The position numbers and the translations under genes are program-made. The notes beneath the pieces are model-generated. The model did not search any database. It was given only the letters and a program-made list of their open reading frames with translations, and had not been told where the DNA came from. DNA of 17,823 nucleotides from Microbacteriaceae bacterium UBA4731 (GTDB lineage: Bacteria; Actinomycetota; Actinomycetes; Actinomycetales; Microbacteriaceae), in the NCBI GenBank assembly GCA_002404115.1, contig DHJB01000009.1:936-18758 (forward strand), written 5' to 3'. Positions 1 through 7,186 of this stretch are shown piece by piece (the first letter of the stretch is position 1; every line of letters starts with the position of its first letter).

Positions 1-276
1 CCGCTTGGCCGAGGCACGCTTGAGGGCGTCGACCATGATCAGCTGTTCCATCAGCCATTCGTTGATCGGGGCGGTGTGCGACTGGATCACGAAGGCGTCG
101 CTTCCGCGCACGCTCTCGTCGAAGCGCGCGTAGATCTCACCGTTCGCGAAGGTGCGCGCATCCGTGTGGACAAGCTCCGAACCCAGCTCAGTGGCGATGT
201 CCAGTGCGAGCTGCGGGTGTGCGCGCCCCGAAACCAGTACCAGTTTCTTCTCGCCTTTGGCTGTGATTCCGGGCAC
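1..276 (-). CDS. prs: Ribose-phosphate pyrophosphokinase (PRPP synthetase), N-terminal part; cut by window edge
   Basis: Makes PRPP from ribose 5-phosphate and ATP, feeding nucleotide, histidine and tryptophan synthesis and, in actinobacteria, decaprenyl-phosphoribose for arabinan. The 92 visible residues carry the family N-terminus: KKLVLVSGRAHPQLA near residues 10-24, then TFANGEIYARFDESVRG and FVIQSHTAPINEWLMEQL. The GTG start at 276 directly abuts the TAA of glmU and lies in the same frame, so no longer N-terminus is possible. A GGAG Shine-Dalgarno sits inside the last glmU codons just upstream. The abutting stop and start imply translational coupling with glmU. The rest of the gene, including the PRPP-binding loop, lies outside the window. 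Identification is secure. Confidence 0.96.
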   Translation of the reverse strand, partial: MPGITAKGEKKLVLVSGRAHPQLALDIATELGSELVHTDARTFANGEIYARFDESVRGSDAFVIQSHTAPINEWLMEQLIMVDALKRASAKR

Positions 277-1701
277 TTAGTCTCCGCTCGTTTCCGCAGC
301 CTGCGCCGCGTCGGTTCCCGGACGGTTGGCCTGAACCCAGCCGTCCATGTTGCGCTGCGGAGCCACGTTGATGGCCAGGGATCCGGCCGCGACATCCTTG
401 CGGACGACCGTTCCGGCTCCCGTGTACGCTCCGTCACCAATCCTAATCGGCGCGACGAACACGTTGTGCGACCCGGTGCGCACATGCGACCCGATCACGG
501 AGCTGTGCTTCTTCACGCCGTCGTAGTTGGCGAAGATCGTGCCGGCGCCGATGTTCGAGCCCACGCCAATCGTGGCGTCGCCGACGTAGCTGAGGTGCGG
601 CACCTTGCTGCCGGCGCCGATCTTTGCGTTCTTCGTCTCGACGAAGGTGCCGATCTTCCCGTCGGCGCCCAGCACGGTTCCGGGACGCAGGTAGGAGAAC
701 GGGCCAACGGATGCTCCGGCGCCGATCACCGCGAGCGTCGCGTCGGTGCGCTTCACGACCGCGTTCTCGCCGACCTCGCAGTCGCGGAGGGTGGTGTCCG
801 GGCCGATCACGGCGCCGGTGGCGATCACCGTCGCGCCCTGGATCTGCGTGCCGGGGAGGATCGTGACGTCGGGGGCCAGCGTGGCGGTGACGTCGATCCA
901 GGTGGTCGCCGGGTCCTGCACGGTCACGCCGGCCAGCTGCCAGCCGCGCACGATGAGCGCGTTCAGCTTCTGCGCGGTGTCGCTGAGCTGGGCCCGGTCG
1001 TTGACCCCGGCAACGAGCCAGGGCTCCGCGACCGCGACAGCGGTGACCTCGGAGCCCGCCTGGCGAAGCAGCCCGATCACATCGGTGAGGTACTTCTCGC
1101 CCTGCACGTTGTCGGTGGTGAGCCGCGCGAGTTGGTCGCGGAGCTCCGACAGGCCGAACACGTACACGCCGGCGTTGATCTCGTCGACGGCAAGCTCGAG
1201 GGCGTCGGCATCCTTCTGCTCGACGATGCGGTCGAACGCGCCGTGCTCAGAACGGATGATGCGGCCGTAGCCGGTGGAGTCATCCGGGATCGCGGACAGC
1301 ACGGTGGCGGCGGCGGCGCTCGCGCGGTGCGCGGCGAGGAAGGCGGTGAGGGTGTCTGCGTCGAGCAGCGGGACGTCGCCGTTGATGACGAGCACGTCGC
1401 CCTCGAAATCGGCGGGCAGCGCGGCGATGGCCTGCTCGACGGCCCGGCCGGTGCCCGGCACGTCGTCCTGGTCGACGATGAGGCTCTCCGGCACCACCGC
1501 GGCGACGACCTCGGCGAGCCGGTCGCGTTCGTGGCGCACGACCGTGACGAGGTGCGCGGCGTCGAGCGCGCGCGCCGTGGCGAGCACGTGGCTGATCATT
1601 GGCATCCCGGCGAGCGGATGCAGCAGCTTGGGAAGGCTGGAGCGCATGCGGGTGCCCTGGCCGGCGGCCAGCACGACGATAGCGAGTCGATTGTCGGTCA
1701 T
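277..1701 (-). CDS. glmU: Bifunctional UDP-N-acetylglucosamine pyrophosphorylase / glucosamine-1-phosphate N-acetyltransferase
   Basis: Cytoplasmic enzyme that acetylates glucosamine-1-phosphate and then uridylates it to UDP-GlcNAc, the precursor of peptidoglycan and other glycans. The protein is 474 residues, normal for the family. The N-terminal uridyltransferase domain has the nucleotide-binding loop LAAGQGTRM (11-19), and GDVPLLD near 108-114. The C-terminal left-handed beta-helix acetyltransferase domain starts near 265, with KIGTFVETKN (349-358) and the catalytic-type histidine in VPHLSYVGD (His369). I chose ATG 1701 because MTDNRLAIVVLAAGQGTRM is the usual N-terminus. The open frame extends 114 codons further upstream, but through the tRNA gene, so that extension is spurious. 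An AGGGG lies about 7 bases before the ATG. No terminator is visible between tRNA-Gln and glmU, so read-through is possible. Confidence 0.97.
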   Translation of the reverse strand: MTDNRLAIVVLAAGQGTRMRSSLPKLLHPLAGMPMISHVLATARALDAAHLVTVVRHERDRLAEVVAAVVPESLIVDQDDVPGTGRAVEQAIAALPADFEGDVLVINGDVPLLDADTLTAFLAAHRASAAAATVLSAIPDDSTGYGRIIRSEHGAFDRIVEQKDADALELAVDEINAGVYVFGLSELRDQLARLTTDNVQGEKYLTDVIGLLRQAGSEVTAVAVAEPWLVAGVNDRAQLSDTAQKLNALIVRGWQLAGVTVQDPATTWIDVTATLAPDVTILPGTQIQGATVIATGAVIGPDTTLRDCEVGENAVVKRTDATLAVIGAGASVGPFSYLRPGTVLGADGKIGTFVETKNAKIGAGSKVPHLSYVGDATIGVGSNIGAGTIFANYDGVKKHSSVIGSHVRTGSHNVFVAPIRIGDGAYTGAGTVVRKDVAAGSLAINVAPQRNMDGWVQANRPGTDAAQAAETSGD

Positions 1702-1751
1702 ACGGTGCCCCTGGTCGTCTCGAGGTGGACGTCGATCGGTGAATCGAACGG

Positions 1752-1823
1752 CTCCGCCGCCAGGACTCGAACCTGGACCTAACAGCTCCAAAGGCTGTCG
1801 TGCTGCCATTACACCACGGCGGA
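1752..1823 (-). tRNA. tRNA-Gln, anticodon TTG
   Basis: On the minus strand a 72-base cloverleaf can be drawn. The 7-bp acceptor stem pairs TCCGCCG with CGGCGGA, followed by a G discriminator base. The anticodon arm is ACAGC-CTTTGGA-GCTGT, with TTG at positions 34-36. The T arm contains GGTTCGAGTCC. No CCA is encoded. It lies 50 bases upstream of glmU in the same direction, with no terminator between them. Confidence 0.96.
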
Positions 1824-1850
1824 ATGCGTCGACCTGGGGCCGGGCATCGC

Positions 1851-1856
1851 AGTCAA
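1851..1856 (-). promoter_or_regulatory. Candidate -35 box (TTGACT) for tRNA-Gln
   Basis: TTGACT on the minus strand lies 28 bases before the mature 5' end of tRNA-Gln, the right range for a sigma-70-type promoter. The corresponding -10 position (about 1828-1833) reads GTCGAC, a poor match, so this is tentative. Confidence 0.35.
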
Positions 1857-1917
1857 GTCTGCCAGATGTCCGGGCCCGACTCGTGTCACCGGTTCCGTGC
1901 GGTGCCGTACGAGGCCG

Positions 1918-1923
1918 GATAAT
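1918..1923 (+). promoter_or_regulatory. -10 element GATAAT placed for a leaderless marR transcript
   Basis: GATAAT is followed by exactly six bases and then the ATG at 1930, so transcription would be expected to begin at or next to the A of the start codon. The GGAGG at 1924-1928 is only one base from the ATG, too close to act as a normal Shine-Dalgarno. No good -35 box was seen. Confidence 0.6.
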
Positions 1924-1929
1924 GGAGGG

Positions 1930-2421
1930 ATGCCTGCGAATGACGAAGTCGACCGGATCGTTGACGCGTGGCTGCGCGAACGACCGGACCTCGATTTTTC
2001 GCCGCTGCAGGTGCTCTCCAGGGTCGCGCGTCTGTCCAAACACCTCGACCGGGCCCGCCGCACCGCGTTCTCCCGCTCAGAGCTGGAGTCGTGGGAGTTC
2101 GACGTGCTCTCCGCCCTCCGCCGAGCCGGCGCCCCCTACGAGCTGAGCCCGAAGTCGCTCCTCCAGCAGACCCTCGTCTCCAGCGGCACGATGACCAACC
2201 GCATCGACCGGCTCGTCGACCGTGCCCTGGTCACGCGCCGTACCGACCCCAACGACGGCCGCGGCATCCTGGTCGGGATGACCGCTGCCGGGCTGATCCG
2301 TGTGGACGCCGCGATCACCCGCCTCGTCGACGCCGAGGCCGACATGCTCGACACGCTCTCCGCGGGCGACCAGGAGCGCCTCGCCGGCCTGCTCCGCAAG
2401 CTCTCGCTCGACTTCGACTAG
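1930..2421 (+). CDS. MarR-family winged-helix transcriptional regulator
   Basis: A 163-residue protein, typical length for MarR dimers, which repress operons by binding palindromic operators and release on ligand binding or oxidation. Residues 50-66 (SELESWEFDVLSALRRA) are the conserved helix before the DNA-binding domain. Residues 73-100 (LSPKSLLQQT...GTMTNRIDRLVDRAL) form the recognition helix-turn-helix. TRRTDPNDGRGILVGMTAAG (102-121) is the diagnostic wing. The C-terminal helices make the dimer interface. The ATG at 1930 is chosen because a -10 hexamer sits six bases upstream; an in-frame GTG at 1897 would precede that -10. It is the only plus-strand gene in the left half and converges on metI with 22 bases between. 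The target genes and ligand are not evident; the adjacent methionine importer is only one possibility. Confidence 0.93.
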   Translation: MPANDEVDRIVDAWLRERPDLDFSPLQVLSRVARLSKHLDRARRTAFSRSELESWEFDVLSALRRAGAPYELSPKSLLQQTLVSSGTMTNRIDRLVDRALVTRRTDPNDGRGILVGMTAAGLIRVDAAITRLVDAEADMLDTLSAGDQERLAGLLRKLSLDFD

Positions 2422-2443
2422 CCTGCCGGGCGGCCGAGCGGGT

Positions 2444-3103
2444 CTACCGGCGGAGCGCCGCGCGGGCCAGCCGGTTGCCGAGGAACTGCACCAGCTGCAC
2501 CAGCACGATGATCAGCAGCACGGCGGCCCACGTGACGACCGGGTTGAACTGGCGGTAGCCGTAGAGCAGCGCGAAGTTTCCGAGGCCGCCGCCGCCGACG
2601 TAGCCGGCGACCGCCGACATGTCCACGAGCGCAACGAAGATGAACGTGTAGCCGAGAATGAGCGGGCCGAGCGCCTCCGGCAGCAGGACCGTGAAGACGA
2701 TGCGCACCGGGCCGGCTCCCACCGACCTGGCCGCCTCGATCACCCCCGGCGTCACGGTGAGCAGGTTCTGTTCGACGATGCGGCCCACGGCGAAGGATGC
2801 GGCGAGCGAGATCGTGAAGATGATCGCGGCATTCCCGATCCCGGTTCCGACCACGAGCCGGGCCAGCGGCTGGGCCGCGGCCAGGAAGATGATGAACGGG
2901 ATCGGCCGGATGATGTTGACGAGCACGTTCAGGACGAGGAACACCGGGCGGTTCTCCAGGATGCTGCCGGCCCGGGTCAGGTACAGGCCGAGCCCGACGA
3001 TGAGCCCGCCGAGTCCGCCGAAGAAGAGGGTCAGCGCGACGATGTACAGGGTTTCGACGGTCGCCGTCCCGAGCTCGGGCAGCAGGTCAATCAGTGAATC
3101 CAT
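2444..3103 (-). CDS. metI: Methionine ABC transporter, permease subunit MetI
   Basis: Membrane subunit of the MetNIQ importer for D- and L-methionine. It is 219 residues, the usual MetI length, with about five transmembrane segments (roughly 15-42, 56-76, 88-105, 147-170 and 187-210). The EAA loop that contacts the ATPase is IEAARSVGAGPVRIVFTVLLP (about 121-142). The family motif VNIIRPIPFIIFL is near 62-74, and AGYVGGGGLGNFAL lies in the distal half. The ATG at 3103 overlaps the metN stop by one base (TGATG), so the two are translationally coupled, which fits the 1:1 stoichiometry of the complex. It converges on marR; the 22-base gap holds no convincing terminator. Confidence 0.96.
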   Translation of the reverse strand: MDSLIDLLPELGTATVETLYIVALTLFFGGLGGLIVGLGLYLTRAGSILENRPVFLVLNVLVNIIRPIPFIIFLAAAQPLARLVVGTGIGNAAIIFTISLAASFAVGRIVEQNLLTVTPGVIEAARSVGAGPVRIVFTVLLPEALGPLILGYTFIFVALVDMSAVAGYVGGGGLGNFALLYGYRQFNPVVTWAAVLLIIVLVQLVQFLGNRLARAALRR

Positions 3104-4131
3104 CAGCGCACCTCCGTCACAGTGGTCAGTCGTCGAACCCGGTCGAGCGCGGCGTCGATCACCGCGTCATCCGCCGCCAGGGACAGCGTCAGGTGCCCGA
3201 ACGGCCGGCCCTGGATTTCGTTGATGCCGCCGTAAATGACCTCGAAGGACACCCCGGCGCGGGCGAACTCGCCAAACACCGCGGCCTGGTCGACGTCGGC
3301 GTCGCGGAACGCCAGCGTCACGATCCGGCCGGTGTGCCGCTCGCGCAGCACCTGGAGTTCGGCGGCGGACGGCACGCCCTTGACGACCGTGCCGACGAAG
3401 CCGGCGGATGCCGGATGCTGCGGGTTCGAGAACACATCGAACACGGGGCCGCGCTCGATGACCCGGCCCTGGTCCATGACGGCCACCTTCGTTGCGATGG
3501 TCTGGATGACGTCCATCTCGTGGGTGATCACGATGATCGTGACCCCGAATTCCCGGTTGACCCGTTTGAGGAGGGCGAGCACCTCGTGCGTGGTTTCCGG
3601 GTCGAGCGCGCTGGTCGCCTCGTCGGCCAGCAGGATGCTGGGTTGGGTCGCCAGCGCCCTGGCGATCCCGACGCGCTGCTTCTGACCGCCGGAGAGCTGG
3701 TCTGGATAGGCGCGCGCCTTGTCGGAGAGCCCGACGAACTCGAGCAGTTTGGCGACCCTGGCCGCCCGTTCGGCCTTCGGCATGCCGGCCACCTCGAGCG
3801 GATAGGCCACGTTCCGGGCGACGGTGCGGGAGTTCAGCAGGTTGAACTGCTGGAAGATCATCCCGATGCCGAGCCGCACCCTGCGAAGCTCCCGCTCGGG
3901 AAGCCTCGCGATGTCCTGGCCGTTGACCACGATCGCGCCACTCGTCGAGCGCTCGAGCGCGTTGACCAGGCGAACGAGCGTGCTTTTGCCGGCCCCGGAG
4001 TAGCCGATGATGCCGTACACGTCGCCGGCTTCGACATCCAGGCTGACGTTGTCGATGGCCACGACGGGCTCGCCCGCCTTCGTGGTGGCCGGGTACACCT
4101 TGGACACGTCACGCAAACTCACGACGGGCAT
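3103..4131 (-). CDS. metN: Methionine ABC transporter, ATP-binding subunit MetN
   Basis: Cytoplasmic ATPase that powers methionine import. It is 342 residues. The nucleotide-binding domain shows Walker A GYSGAGKST (43-51), the Q-loop Gln at about 94-95, the signature LSGGQKQR (146-153), Walker B ILLADE (166-171) and the H-loop His204. The C-terminal NIL domain (from about residue 260; EVIYGGINEIQGRPFGHL) is the allosteric methionine-binding domain that inhibits transport when the cell is replete; its presence separates MetN from general amino-acid ATPases. ATG 4131 is supported by GAGGA (bases 4138-4142) six bases upstream. It is downstream of metQ across a gap of about 120 bases holding a long palindrome, and overlaps metI by one base. 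Confidence 0.97.
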   Translation of the reverse strand: MPVVSLRDVSKVYPATTKAGEPVVAIDNVSLDVEAGDVYGIIGYSGAGKSTLVRLVNALERSTSGAIVVNGQDIARLPERELRRVRLGIGMIFQQFNLLNSRTVARNVAYPLEVAGMPKAERAARVAKLLEFVGLSDKARAYPDQLSGGQKQRVGIARALATQPSILLADEATSALDPETTHEVLALLKRVNREFGVTIIVITHEMDVIQTIATKVAVMDQGRVIERGPVFDVFSNPQHPASAGFVGTVVKGVPSAAELQVLRERHTGRIVTLAFRDADVDQAAVFGEFARAGVSFEVIYGGINEIQGRPFGHLTLSLAADDAVIDAALDRVRRLTTVTEVR

Positions 4132-4153
4132 ACGGGATCCTCACTGAAAGAGT

Positions 4154-4216
4154 CCGCGAGTGAGCAGTTTCGGCTGCATAACCCTGGTGGGAGCAGCCGA
4201 AACTGCTCACTCGCGG
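4154..4216. repeat. Perfect 24-bp inverted repeat with 15-base loop between metQ and metN
   Basis: The arms 4154-4177 and 4193-4216 are exact reverse complements. The arm begins CCGCGAGTGAGCAGTT and ends TCGGCTGC; the loop is 4178-4192. It lies after the metQ stop and before metN. As RNA it would form a very stable hairpin without a clean U-tract, so it looks more like an mRNA-stabilising or partial attenuation element, or a dispersed palindromic repeat, than a full terminator. A related palindrome is at 7187-7247 with a shared outer arm. Confidence 0.95.
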
Positions 4217-4251
4217 GAAGGGGAAGGGCTGCGCGGGCGCCGCCCACGGGT

Positions 4252-5136
4252 TTACTTCTGGGCTGCGGTGTCCTTCTCGACGGTCTCGAGCGACTTCTCG
4301 AGGTCGGAGACCGGGGTCTTCAGGAGCACCGCGTTGCCTCCGGAAACTGCGAGGACACCATCCCGCACCTTCTTGCTGTCCTGGTAGATCTGGACGAGCT
4401 TCAGGTAGGTGGCGTTGTTCTTGTCCTTGGCGCGGGCCGCGAAGACGTTCACGTACGGCAGGGCCTTGGGGTCGGTGGGGTCATCCTGGGCGATGGCATC
4501 CTTGAGCTTGAGGCCGGCCTTCGCCACGAAGTCGTTGTTGATGACCGCGGCGGCGACGTCCGGGAGCGACGTCGCGGTGAGGGCAGCCTCGAGCGCCTTC
4601 ACGTGGACCTTCGACTTGCGGGTGTCGATGTCGTTGAGCCCGGAGAAGATGCTGCCGCCGTCCTTGAGCACGACCAGCTTGGCCGACTGCAGCACGAGCA
4701 GGGCGCGGGCCAGGTTGCTGGCATCGTTCGGCACGGCGACGGTGTCGCCCTTCTTGATGGCGGCGACGCTCTTCACCTTGCTCGAGTACAGGGCCAGTGG
4801 GTAGATCGCCGTTGCGCCGATCGGCACGAGGTTCTGCTTGCTCGACACGTTGTAGTCGGCGAGGTAGACGATGTGCTGGAACTGGTTGAGGTCGATCTCG
4901 CCCTCGGCCAGCGCCGGGTTCGGCTGCGCGTAGTCGGAGAAGTCGACGATGTCGACCTTGATCCCGGCGTCGGCCGCGGCCTGCTTGTAGTCCGCCCAGT
5001 ACGGGTCGCTGGCGCCGACGACGCCGATCTTGACCACCTTGTCCGCGCTGGCCCCGGAGCCGGCCGCGCCGGCGCATCCGGCCAGCAACGCCACGAGCGG
5101 TACGACCGCGAGAACGGCCAGAATCGTCTTCTTCAC
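4252..5136 (-). CDS. metQ: Methionine-binding lipoprotein MetQ (ABC transporter substrate-binding protein, NlpA family)
   Basis: Extracytoplasmic receptor that delivers methionine to MetI. It is 294 residues. A lipoprotein signal peptide (MKK then a hydrophobic stretch) ends in the lipobox LAGC with Cys21 as the lipidation site. The mature protein has the NlpA-family landmarks KIGVVGASDPYWADYK (about 36-51), GIKVDIVDFSDYAQPNPALAEGEIDLNQFQH (about 58-88) and VAVPNDASNLARALLVLQ (about 137-154). GTG 5136 is chosen because it gives a proper signal peptide and has AAAGGGA upstream; the upstream in-frame extension to 5250 would add an implausible Arg-rich N-terminus. It is first in metQ-metN-metI. 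Its leader contains hairpins that could influence expression. Confidence 0.96.
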   Translation of the reverse strand: MKKTILAVLAVVPLVALLAGCAGAAGSGASADKVVKIGVVGASDPYWADYKQAAADAGIKVDIVDFSDYAQPNPALAEGEIDLNQFQHIVYLADYNVSSKQNLVPIGATAIYPLALYSSKVKSVAAIKKGDTVAVPNDASNLARALLVLQSAKLVVLKDGGSIFSGLNDIDTRKSKVHVKALEAALTATSLPDVAAAVINNDFVAKAGLKLKDAIAQDDPTDPKALPYVNVFAARAKDKNNATYLKLVQIYQDSKKVRDGVLAVSGGNAVLLKTPVSDLEKSLETVEKDTAAQK

Positions 5137-5322
5137 TGTGTTTCCCTTTCGCTGTGTGCGCCTGGCGAGGTTCGCCCGAAAGGGCGAGGCGGGCACAGCA
5201 AACCCACGGGACTGTCGAGTGGGGGTCTGTGCCGCAACTCTGCGAGGCACAACTCCACGCTAACGACCGATGCTGCGACGCAGGGCCCCCAGGGGTAACA
5301 CTGCGTCACAGCACCTGCGAGA
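5137..5322 (-). promoter_or_regulatory. metQ leader: hairpin plus candidate Shine-Dalgarno sequestering sequence
   Basis: This 186-base gap lies between the ABC-F stop and metQ. On the minus strand it contains TAGCGT (5257-5262), a possible -10, which would give a leader of roughly 110 bases. A hairpin TCGCCC-TTTC-GGGCGA lies at 5172-5187. The bases CCCTTTCG in that hairpin (5177-5184) are exactly complementary to CGAAAGGG (5144-5151), which contains the metQ ribosome binding site. Further upstream are the palindrome CTGCGACGCAG (5273-5283) and an inverted repeat GACGCAG/CTGCGTC (5277-5283 and 5301-5307). I do not recognise any known SAM riboswitch class here. Confidence 0.45.
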
Positions 5323-7134
5323 TCAGCTTCCGATCAGCTCGGAGAGTTCGAGCCAGCGGGTTTCCAGGCCGACGACGGATGACTCGAGCTCCTGCATCTC
5401 CGTGGACAGCGCGCCGAGGCCGGTGTAGTCCGACTGGTCGTGCGCGGCGAGCGTCTCGTGCAGCCCGGCGATGCGGTCCTGCATCTTGACGACCTTGCGG
5501 CCGGTGGATGCGAGTTCCTTCTGCGCGTTGCGGAGGTCTGCGCCGCCGATGGCGAGCTTCCGGGGGCCGGAGGTGGCGCTCCCGGAGGCTTCGGTCGGGG
5601 AGCCGTTGGAACCGTTGGATCCGCCGGAGACCTGCTTCTTGCGCAGCTCGAGGTACTGGTCGACCCCGCCGGGCAGGTGGCGGAAGGCGCCGTCCGTCAC
5701 GGCGTACTGGTTGTCGGTGACGCGCTCGATCAGGTACCGGTCGTGCGAGACGACGAGGAGGGTGCCGGGGAACGAGTCGAGCAGGTCCTCCATCGCGGCG
5801 AGCATGTCGGTGTCGAGGTCGTTTGTGGGCTCGTCGAGGATGAGCACGTTCGGCTCGTCGAGCACGATGAGCAGCAGCTGCAGGCGGCGCTTCTGGCCAC
5901 CGGAGAGGTCCTTGACCTGGGTGGTCAGCTGCGCGCTCATGAAGCCCATCCGCTCGAGCATCTGCCCGGGGGTGATCTCCTTGCCGCCGGCGATGTACGA
6001 CGTCTTCTGGCGGCCGATGACCTCGCTGACGCGGTCGTTCTGGATGTCCTCCAGCTCGAAGAGCTGCTGGGTGAGCACGGCGACCTTGATGGTCTTGCCG
6101 CGCTTGACCTTGCCGCTGGTGGGCAGGAGGGTGCCGGCGACCAGGTTGAGCAGTGTCGACTTGCCGGCGCCGTTGACGCCCATGATGCCGGTGCGCTCGC
6201 CCGGCGCGATGCGCCAGGTGATGTCGTTGAGCACGGTCTTCTCGCCGAAGGTGACGGTGACGTCGAGCAGGTCGACGACGTCCTTGCCCAGGCGCTGCAT
6301 GGCCATCGACTGCATCGAGACCGTGTCGCGGGGCGGCGGCTCATTCTCGATCAGCACGTTGGCCGCGTCGATGCGGAACTTGGGCTTGGCGGTGCGGGCG
6401 GGAGCACCGCGGCGCAGCCAGGCGAGTTCCTTCTTCATCAGGTTCTGGCGCTTCGATTCGGAGGCGGCCGACATCCGGTCGCGTTCGACGCGCTGCAGGA
6501 TGTACGCCGCGTAGCCGCCCTCGAAGGGTTCGATGATGCGGTCGTGCACCTCCCAGGTCTGGTTGCAGACCTCGTCGAGGAACCACCGGTCGTGAGTGAC
6601 GACCACAAGGCCGCCGGAATTCGTGGCCCAGCGGGTCTTCAGGTGCCCGGCGAGCCAGGAGATGCCTTCGACGTCGAGGTGGTTAGTGGGCTCATCGAGG
6701 AAGATGACGTCGTGGTCGCCGATCAGCACGGCGGCGAGGGCGATCCGTCGGCGCTGGCCTCCGGAGAGGTCGTCGACGAGGGCGTCCCACGGGATGTCGC
6801 GCACGAGTCCGCCGATGACGTCGCGCACCTTGGAGTCGCCGGCCCAGACGTGCTCCTCGATGCCGCCGACGATGGTGTGACCGACCGTCTGTCCGGAGAC
6901 GAGCTCGTCTGACTGGTCGAGAATGCCGATGGTGACGCCGCGCCGGCGGGTCACGCGCCCGGAGTCGGGCTCCATGCGCCCGGCCAGCAGGTTGAGCAAG
7001 GTGGACTTGCCGTCGCCGTTTCGGCCGACGACGCCGATACGGTCGCCTTCGTTGAGTCCGGCGGTGACGCTGTCAAAGATGACGCGAGTGGGAAATTCGA
7101 GGTGCAGGGCTTCAGCCCCGAGCAAATGTGCCAT
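5323..7134 (-). CDS. ABC-F family ATPase with C-terminal coiled coil (Uup-like)
   Basis: Soluble, ribosome-associated type of ABC protein with two ATPase domains and no membrane segments. It is 603 residues. Domain 1 has Walker A GRNGDGKST (37-45), signature LSGGQ (123-127), Walker B VIFLDEPTNHLD (143-154) and switch His181. The interdomain linker, about 205-285, inserts near the ribosomal P/E sites in characterised relatives. Domain 2 has Walker A GVNGAGKST (319-327), LSGGQ (410-414), VLILDEPTNDLD (430-441) and His464. A Gly/Ser-rich linker (about 503-524) leads to a predicted coiled coil (about 530-602), the layout of Uup. The role in resolving stalled or branched states is family knowledge. 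There is no Shine-Dalgarno; TAAGCT (7144-7149) lies nine bases before the ATG, which suggests a very short leader. It follows ispE and precedes metQ. Confidence 0.95.
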   Translation of the reverse strand: MAHLLGAEALHLEFPTRVIFDSVTAGLNEGDRIGVVGRNGDGKSTLLNLLAGRMEPDSGRVTRRRGVTIGILDQSDELVSGQTVGHTIVGGIEEHVWAGDSKVRDVIGGLVRDIPWDALVDDLSGGQRRRIALAAVLIGDHDVIFLDEPTNHLDVEGISWLAGHLKTRWATNSGGLVVVTHDRWFLDEVCNQTWEVHDRIIEPFEGGYAAYILQRVERDRMSAASESKRQNLMKKELAWLRRGAPARTAKPKFRIDAANVLIENEPPPRDTVSMQSMAMQRLGKDVVDLLDVTVTFGEKTVLNDITWRIAPGERTGIMGVNGAGKSTLLNLVAGTLLPTSGKVKRGKTIKVAVLTQQLFELEDIQNDRVSEVIGRQKTSYIAGGKEITPGQMLERMGFMSAQLTTQVKDLSGGQKRRLQLLLIVLDEPNVLILDEPTNDLDTDMLAAMEDLLDSFPGTLLVVSHDRYLIERVTDNQYAVTDGAFRHLPGGVDQYLELRKKQVSGGSNGSNGSPTEASGSATSGPRKLAIGGADLRNAQKELASTGRKVVKMQDRIAGLHETLAAHDQSDYTGLGALSTEMQELESSVVGLETRWLELSELIGS

Positions 7135-7186
7135 AGGCTGCCCAGCTTACCGGCCGCGCCTGAGAGCCTGCCCCGCGCTTTCCGCT

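Noticed and set aside
76..1782. 568-codon plus-strand ORF opposite prs and glmU
   Set aside because: Runs through the tRNA-Gln gene and is antisense to two conserved enzymes; no recognisable domain.
1702..2043. 114-codon N-terminal extension of glmU
   Set aside because: It would translate the tRNA-Gln gene; GlmU has its canonical start at 1701.
2422..2443. Bidirectional terminator between marR and metI
   Set aside because: The 22-base gap is GC-rich but has no stable stem followed by a T-tract in either direction.
4154..4216. Palindrome read as an IS terminal repeat or CRISPR unit
   Set aside because: There is no transposase, target-site duplication or spaced repeats nearby; it is a single hairpin with a short loop.
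3094..5298. 734-codon plus-strand ORF opposite metI, metN and metQ
   Set aside because: Antisense shadow of three well-identified genes; the translation is Asp/Gly/Arg/Val-rich with no family features, as expected when GC-rich codons are read on the opposite strand.
5137..5322. SAM-type riboswitch upstream of metQ
   Set aside because: I could not draw any of the known SAM riboswitch cores by eye; only simple hairpins and the possible ribosome-site masking are supported. A covariance-model scan would decide.
5440..6912. 490-codon plus-strand ORF opposite the ABC-F gene
   Set aside because: Same artefact; the minus strand encodes intact Walker and signature motifs across the whole region.
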